NCBI GenBank assembly: GCA_000827495.1
Contig: KN817533.1
Span: 310,001 to 374,000 of the forward strand
DNA length: 64,000 nucleotides
Direction: 5' to 3'
Origin: Hypholoma sublateritium FD-334 SS-4
Lineage: Eukaryota; Basidiomycota; Agaricomycetes; Agaricales; Strophariaceae
Part shown: piece after piece, positions 59,459 to 64,000 of the stretch
Position numbering within the stretch: the first letter of the stretch is position 1
Layout: each line of letters starts with the position of its first letter
Notes under the pieces: generated by a model
Database searches by the model: none
What the model was told of the DNA's origin: nothing
What the model saw: only the letters and a program-made list of their open reading frames with translations
Translations under genes and position numbers: made by a program

Positions 59459-60487
59459 TCATATAACATCCTGAGCTAAGCACCAAACAGGAAGCATGCC
59501 AAATTTGCTTGGGAGCTCCCCGTATCCCTTCGTGGTAAAACCTATGAAGTTATAAAATGCGGCCTATATTTTTTGTGTGAATCTGGAACGAATCATGGTT
59601 GGGATTGTTTTACCGTTTCTTTGCTTGTTGCGCACAAACCGACAGTGTTTGGGGATAGTACCTATGGTGGGCAGTGAGCGGGCTCGTGATCATGAAAGGT
59701 TCATATTTAATGTATAGCGGTATACATACCTGCTTTATCTTTTCCTGCGTGAGTGTGGTTGCATATCCTTTCCCTTGATGGTCCGGGTCGGTAGCAAGAA
59801 CGTTAAGCCACCATGAATCCATCGCAGTCTAATATTCAGCATAAATCAATTGTCACGGATAATACAGGGTGCTCAGTGACCTTCCCGAGCACCTTTGGCA
59901 CGTATTCACTCATGAAGCGTCCATACTTGAAGTAACAAGTCAGATAGTGATGTTGTAAGGTCAAAAGAAAGAAATCACTTGGTCTTTCCACCAGACTTTT
60001 GTCTCTCCGTCCAATTCTTTCATCAGATCGTTGAAGCCTTTGCTGCGCTGGACCTCACTACAAGAGGATGTATTAGGTACCGCGAATATCCAAAAATAAC
60101 GCCAACTCACGAACTGAAAATTGTCTGCCCGGGCGCAAACCAAAGCGCCATAGAAAGCATTTCTTTGTTTCTGTTTTCCATGACATACAGCTCCCCTGCC
60201 AATGCGCCGGCTCCTACCATTGATTGAAAGAGGAGATCACGCAAATCCTGTCGCCCTCCCAACATAATCGCTGTTGCCTGGTCTTTATTAGACGCAGCCG
60301 TGAGCTGACTGTTTGCGCATGTAGGAACTATCATTTACGGTGTTCGTATGCCCGTGAGCACAGTATGACTAACTTATCCATCTCCTCCTCTGACCCAAAT
60401 CCTTGAGATGACTTAAATGTATAAAAAAAGAGGGCCGCGTCACGCACCTGTGATGTCTTGAATTTTTCGGATTGCAACATCGGCCAT
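59459..60487 (-). CDS. GNAT family N-acetyltransferase
   Basis: Acetyl-CoA-dependent acetyltransferase, substrate unknown. Short exons on the minus strand join to roughly 225 residues. The start is MADVAIRKIQDITGFGSEEE and the middle reads LAGELYVMENRNKEMLSMALWFAPGQ. The key motif A exon gives WWLNVLATDPDHQGKGYATTL (QGKGYAT is the acetyl-CoA pyrophosphate loop). The last exon, reached by skipping an in-frame stop through an intron at about 59611-59550, gives AAFYNFIGFTTKGYGELP and ends VWCLAQDVI, the usual motif B and C-terminus of the fold. The third exon begins after AATAAAG (60275 region) because the nearer acceptors would leave introns of about 30 bases. Reading through the last intron would truncate the protein. 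Confidence 0.82.
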
Positions 60488-60874
60488 GGTGTACAGCTGT
60501 TCCACGTATGCACCGCCGTCTTATATAGGCCAGTATTTGTGGTTCCTATAACGAGCTGAGAATGATTACATGCTCAAATTTGCTGTGCGATTACTTATCT
60601 GTTCATCAGTCAACTAATCAGCGCGAGAAAAAATCCTTGATCAATGAAAATTCCTGGCCGTCGGAAGCGCTGTACCTCAGGCTGTGTGACTATTGGTACT
60701 ACTTATAATAGGATGTGTGTGCTTCTCAAGATATTGATACAATGATTGTTTTCGGAGCGGAGGAAGTACTTCTTTCCAAATTTATGTGCTTAAAAACTCC
60801 ATGGTGGGCGCTGAGCGCTGAGTACTGATCGAGATCTCCAGGATCGCGGAAACACAGAATCTGCGTGCATTTGA
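60488..60874. other. divergent promoter region
   Basis: The 387 bases between the acetyltransferase and UstYa-like genes serve as the shared upstream region of two diverging genes. No clear TATA box on either side. Confidence 0.45.
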
Positions 60875-61649
60875 ATGAGCCACGGTAAGAAGTTTGAAGG
60901 TCATAATGGGAATTCAGCCCATTACAAGCCTTTCGAAATCATGGTCATCCTCTACTCAGACTCGAAAACACCTTCGAGTCGCTTGCTCATCGCAGTTGCA
61001 GCCACTTCCGTTTTACTGACCATATCCATTATTCAGTTTATATCTCTGATCACGGAAAATGGCTCGGAGTGGTGGAAACAGCCATACCAGGTCGATCGTA
61101 AGCCTCATGCTAAGCATTTCATTAATTGGCGTCGGAATAAATATTGACTGTACAGTGGATCGAGGTGATGGGTATCCCGAGGCCTTCCCACTCGAACTTT
61201 CCAGTGTTCGCCTTCATGTTGAAGAGAGCGTACACTACGCACTCGATGCTCCCGAGGCGTTCGAAGAGTGGGCAGAATTGCAACAGCGCATCCCAGGAGC
61301 GGGAAGCGTACGCTTCGGGCCTTCACACCGCTATTTTATCCTCCCGATGTTCCACGAGCTGCACTGTATCGAGAACATGCGGGACGAGGTACTAGGTCAG
61401 GGTATAAACCGCAATAAAAAAATGGTTGGGTGGGGTCATGTACAACACTGCGCAAACTACCTGCGCCAATGGACGCTGTGCCGCGCAGACCTTACACTTG
61501 AGCGTGGCGACTTTGCCGAGCGTAACTTTACGTGGGACCGACAAGGAGCCACCCATCAATGCCGCGACTGGCGTGCGGTGTTCGACGCAGTCCACTCAGA
61601 CTGGAAATCATGGGTCGACTACTGGCGTGTCGAAAAGTTGTGGCTGTAG
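60875..61649 (+). CDS. UstYa-family (DUF3328) oxidase
   Basis: Membrane-anchored oxidase family; in ascomycetes UstYa-type proteins cyclise side chains of ribosomal peptides such as ustiloxin, phomopsin and asperipin. Exons 60875-61097 and 61156-61649 join in phase to 238 residues. One membrane helix (LLIAVAATSVLLTISIIQFI) follows a short N-terminus, the family topology. The two HxxHC motifs that define the family are HELHC at residues 141-145 (in MFHELHCIENMRD) and HVQHC at 169-173 (in HVQHCANYLRQWTLC). They are about 25 residues apart, as usual, and a later C-rich WDRQGATHQCRDW segment also fits. An in-frame ATG at 60941 would shorten the N-terminus by 22 residues; the first ATG is followed closely by a GTAAGA that could act as a donor, so the start is uncertain. 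A small secreted peptide gene lies about 500 bases beyond. Confidence 0.85.
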
Positions 61650-62138
61650 GTTGATGTTGGTTTGATTCTTGCGGTTGCCTGACTGATGATATTTCCAGTA
61701 ACATCGACCTCGACAATCATACCTGGACTTGATCAGTGGAGGAAAAACAGGGATATTGTTGGCATATTTTCGGCAAGAAAATGTTGACAAAGGTTTAAAC
61801 ACTGGGTGTTAGAATGCAGATGGGCCACTCCGACTATTTTATGTATACATATTCACGTTATTCAGTTTGTTAGAATCAGCCGGTTGCGAGCCTAACATTT
61901 CACAAGGCATTCGCTTCTGAGGCCGCTTCTCCAAATGCCATCACGCTAATACAAATACAAATAGTACATCATTTGCTTATGTTTTTTGTCTTGACCACAT
62001 CTTGGGCAAATCAATGGACCAACTTCAAGTAAGTACAGACAGTAGGAACACTTCTGTAGCCCGCCTAGGTTTTCCCTCTTAGTATAGTGACTTGGCGTAC
62101 ATATAATGTCAACATGATTCTCCGCTCGCACTCTACAT
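61650..62138. other. spacer between UstYa-like gene and secreted peptide gene (convergent)
   Basis: Holds both 3' ends. A minus-strand open stretch at 61946-62131 has a zinc-ribbon-like pattern (KCSYC and LICPRCG); it could be a further exon of the peptide gene if the third exon is spliced on. Confidence 0.4.
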
Positions 62139-62445
62139 TCACTTTACATTACTTAATTCACGAGCCGGAGCAAACAATGCTGTATCAGAGGCGGGGTCCT
62201 TCGCATCTTGTTCTGCACAGGTCCAATGAGTGTGAGAGCTTTCAACAGTATGTAGCAGAGTGGGCCGTGTCATGCATTGTGCCGTTTACGGTGCTTACCT
62301 TCGCTGCCCACGACTCTAGGTTCTGGATTTTACTTATATGAGTATATGAACTAGTTTTAAGTAAGATATAGAGCTTACCTTTAACAGGGACTGCCGAGAC
62401 AAGTCCAATGAGGACAGCAGTAAGGATTAAGGAAGGCAGCTTCAT
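62139..62445 (-). CDS. 54-residue secreted peptide
   Basis: Three exons on the minus strand (62445-62379, 62322-62299, 62212-62139) with GTAAGC donors in both introns and CCAG/GCAG acceptors join in phase. The product starts with a textbook signal peptide (KLPSLILTAVLIGLVSAVP) and continues as a short hydrophilic chain (KEPRVVGSEEQDAKDPASDT, then ALFAPARELSNVK). There is no Cys and no dibasic site in this model. A TATA box lies about 80 bases upstream. An alternative model splices after GAATTAA into the Cys-containing stretch at 61946-62131, which would give a longer Cys-rich secreted protein, though I could not match the phase. Small secreted proteins beside UstYa genes are worth attention as precursor candidates. 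Confidence 0.45.
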
Positions 62446-62524
62446 TAGGAGTTGAACGTTGAATGTTGTGTCAAAGTGGCTGCGTTAATTTTCAATTGGT
62501 GCACAACTCGTTTCTGCAGGCCAG

Positions 62525-62532
62525 TATTTATA
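62525..62532 (-). promoter_or_regulatory. TATA box of the secreted peptide gene
   Basis: TATAAATA on the minus strand, 80 bases before the ATG at 62445. Confidence 0.55.
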
Positions 62533-63082
62533 TGTAAACCAAATTCTGTCTATGATCTAAATATTGAGATATTCTTCCGCATCTTCACAAGTCTTCCAGT
62601 GTTGTCCTCTGAGAATTCTCTATAAATAATTTCACCGAACTATTAATAGCTGGCCTCTGCCGTCTGATCAGGACCCGGTATTCAATATTCAGCGCTCAGC
62701 GCTCAGCAGTGACGGTCAAATCGAAATTTGCACGCGGTTGGTTGATATGTGAATACAATCTATTCCCAAACACCATCATCATGCATCAGGTTCTGAAAAA
62801 ATTCCTTCATCAGCATTTGCTTCTCCGCTGCAAATATAACTGGTATCTCCAAGACCAGTACAGTGGGTATACTAGTATACCATTGAGTCCGGGTATGCAT
62901 TTTCATCATTTTAATTAGATAAGTATCACTACATTTTGCTCAGCATCCGGAGCGCACTCCTTTGCGACACGGTCGGAGTCTTCCCGCGTGCGGCAGATAT
63001 CCATCGCAAGGCGGCTGCATATCAGGAATGTGAACTGATGGCAGAGCTCTACATATGTAACAAGAGCTCTGTGTAGTACGGA
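62533..63082. other. intergenic, no gene seen
   Basis: No supported frame. A plus-strand frame at 62709-62918 lacks any gene-like feature. Confidence 0.45.
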
Positions 63083-63210
63083 TAGTCTCGGAAACCCAGC
63101 TCTGAAGGGCTCCCTTCGCGAGTCGGGTCCCTTCCCATCTGAGTCCGGGAAAATACCGGAAGGAACCCAGATCGGGAAGGGAGCCCTTCAGAGCTGGGTT
63201 TCTGAGAGTA
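63083..63210. mobile_element. fold-back MITE with 26-base perfect stem
   Basis: A perfect inverted repeat of 26 bases (63091-63116 and 63177-63202, GAAACCCAGCTCTGAAGGG... and complement) extends outward with two mismatches to the ends TAGTCTC at 63083 and GAGAGTA at 63210. The centre is about 60 bases. No clear target duplication remains. Terminal heptamer matches the elements at 19736 and 27257. Confidence 0.6.
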
Positions 63211-63546
63211 GTTATGTACGGTCAACAAAAACTCTGGCCCGAATGTGCAAGCGCAGACACTGCATGCGGACACATGACATATTCGTGCTATTCATACGGC
63301 ACAAATCATCCGTCTGCCAGTGTACACCGCTGGTAACATGTTCCGCTCAGGCTTGGCTCAGGCTGAGTAGACTACGTCTGCAAGTTTGAATTATCATATT
63401 TTGTACATCTGTGTACACGCACGAGAAGCTCATAATTAAATCTTCTCCAAAAAATATGTGAAAGAACTATTTACAGCGATTGGTACTGGCGCATAAATAG
63501 CCCTATGTGACACTACTTCAGTTGAAAGATTATAAAATCTGAATTA
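63211..63546. other. intergenic, no gene seen
   Basis: 3' flank of the minus-strand gene that follows. Confidence 0.45.
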
Positions 63547-64000
63547 TTATTCCGTACCAGACGATTGTATACCCACGCCCTCTATGTCCACGTAGCAATC
63601 TTCAGCCGCGCAAGTCAACTCAAATGTTTGGTAAGAAAGCGAAGGGCATGTAAATGAAGGAGTCTCCAGCAATGAGCTGTATGCCACCTCCATCGATCCA
63701 AAATAACGTCTCTGGGTCGGCCGCGTGGCCCAACTGAGTTTGCGGTGATCCAGTAGACTGGTTATGGGATATCGCCAAAGAGAGATACGTTGCGGTAGAT
63801 CACCTTGACCAATGATGGCTTTAGTATTGTTTCGAGATGGTACTGATAACACCAGCCGGCAGTTTTCCATCCCATAGTCCATTACGCGGAACTGCACGAA
63901 TGTTGAAACCTGCATAACAATAAAAATTATTCCTCAGAGCTCTGATACATGTTATATGGAATAACTTACCGATGAGTTCACAAATAGGCGACGACCGTAG
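63547..64000 (-). CDS. C-terminal part of a But2-like protein, cut by the window edge
   Basis: Two exons are visible on the minus strand, 64000-63969 (its beginning lies outside) and 63909-63547. They join as YGRRLFVNSSVSTFVQFRV and run to DYGMENCRLVLSVP, DVW-like strands, FELTCAAEDCYVDIEG and a stop at 63547. The FVQFRVMDYGMENC motif and the C-terminal paired Cys are those of a large basidiomycete group annotated as ubiquitin-3-binding But2 C-terminal domain proteins. The role in basidiomycetes is unknown. The N-terminal part, often a single membrane helix, is to the right of the window. Confidence 0.6.

Noticed and set aside
1..64000. CRISPR arrays, bacterial operons, rRNA genes
   Set aside because: None seen; the window is eukaryotic and no regular direct-repeat array or rRNA sequence is present.

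Overview
The window is nuclear DNA from a filamentous basidiomycete, most likely a wood- or litter-decaying Agaricomycete. Genes are dense and split by many short introns (about 45-60 bases, GTNNGT donors). The gene content fits this: a GH11 xylanase ending in a fungal CBM1 cellulose-binding module, a secreted fungalysin (M36) protease, a DUF6533 membrane protein, a NACHT NTPase beginning with the basidiomycete HGGTF motif, an HMG-box mating/STE11-type regulator and an UstYa-family (DUF3328) oxidase. Exon joins were made by eye from GT-AG sites and checked for phase; all family names rest on recognised motifs, with no database search.

Layout. 0-5 kb: 1-Cys peroxiredoxin and a GNAT-ankyrin fusion. 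5-10 kb: a small acidic protein, then the GH11-CBM1 xylanase and the M36 fungalysin, both on the minus strand. 11.7-14.5 kb: an apparently intact hAT transposon bounded by a perfect 8-base target duplication. 14.6-27 kb: two methionine/amino-acid permease genes, a broken third copy, a uricase, a NACHT protein and an unknown gene; this block has been reworked by duplication and by small fold-back elements. 27.5-32.7 kb: MAPEG/MGST3-like glutathione transferase, FAD monooxygenase, DUF829/TMEM53-like hydrolase. 32.7-42.5 kb: AT-richer and gene-poor, holding two multi-pass membrane protein genes. 42.5-52 kb: HMG-box factor, GFA/CENP-V zinc protein, mitochondrial ATP synthase subunit g, proline-rich protein. 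55-58.4 kb: two paralogous secreted proteins with separate blocks of opposite charge. 59.4-64 kb: GNAT acetyltransferase, UstYa-type oxidase, a 54-residue secreted peptide and the end of a But2-like protein.

Several neighbours suggest shared themes. Xylanase and fungalysin are both secreted hydrolases for plant-matter feeding. Uricase, with tandem GATA sites just upstream, lies beside amino-acid permeases, a nitrogen-scavenging theme. MGST3 and the FAD monooxygenase resemble a detoxification pair. The most unusual part is 55-62.5 kb: two tandem genes for secreted, low-complexity polycationic proteins (one with five Tyr-Gly units set among basic residues), an UstYa-type oxidase and a tiny secreted peptide. 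UstYa proteins cyclise ribosomally made peptides in other fungi, so this stretch deserves a test as an unrecognised secreted-peptide system; that link is inference only.
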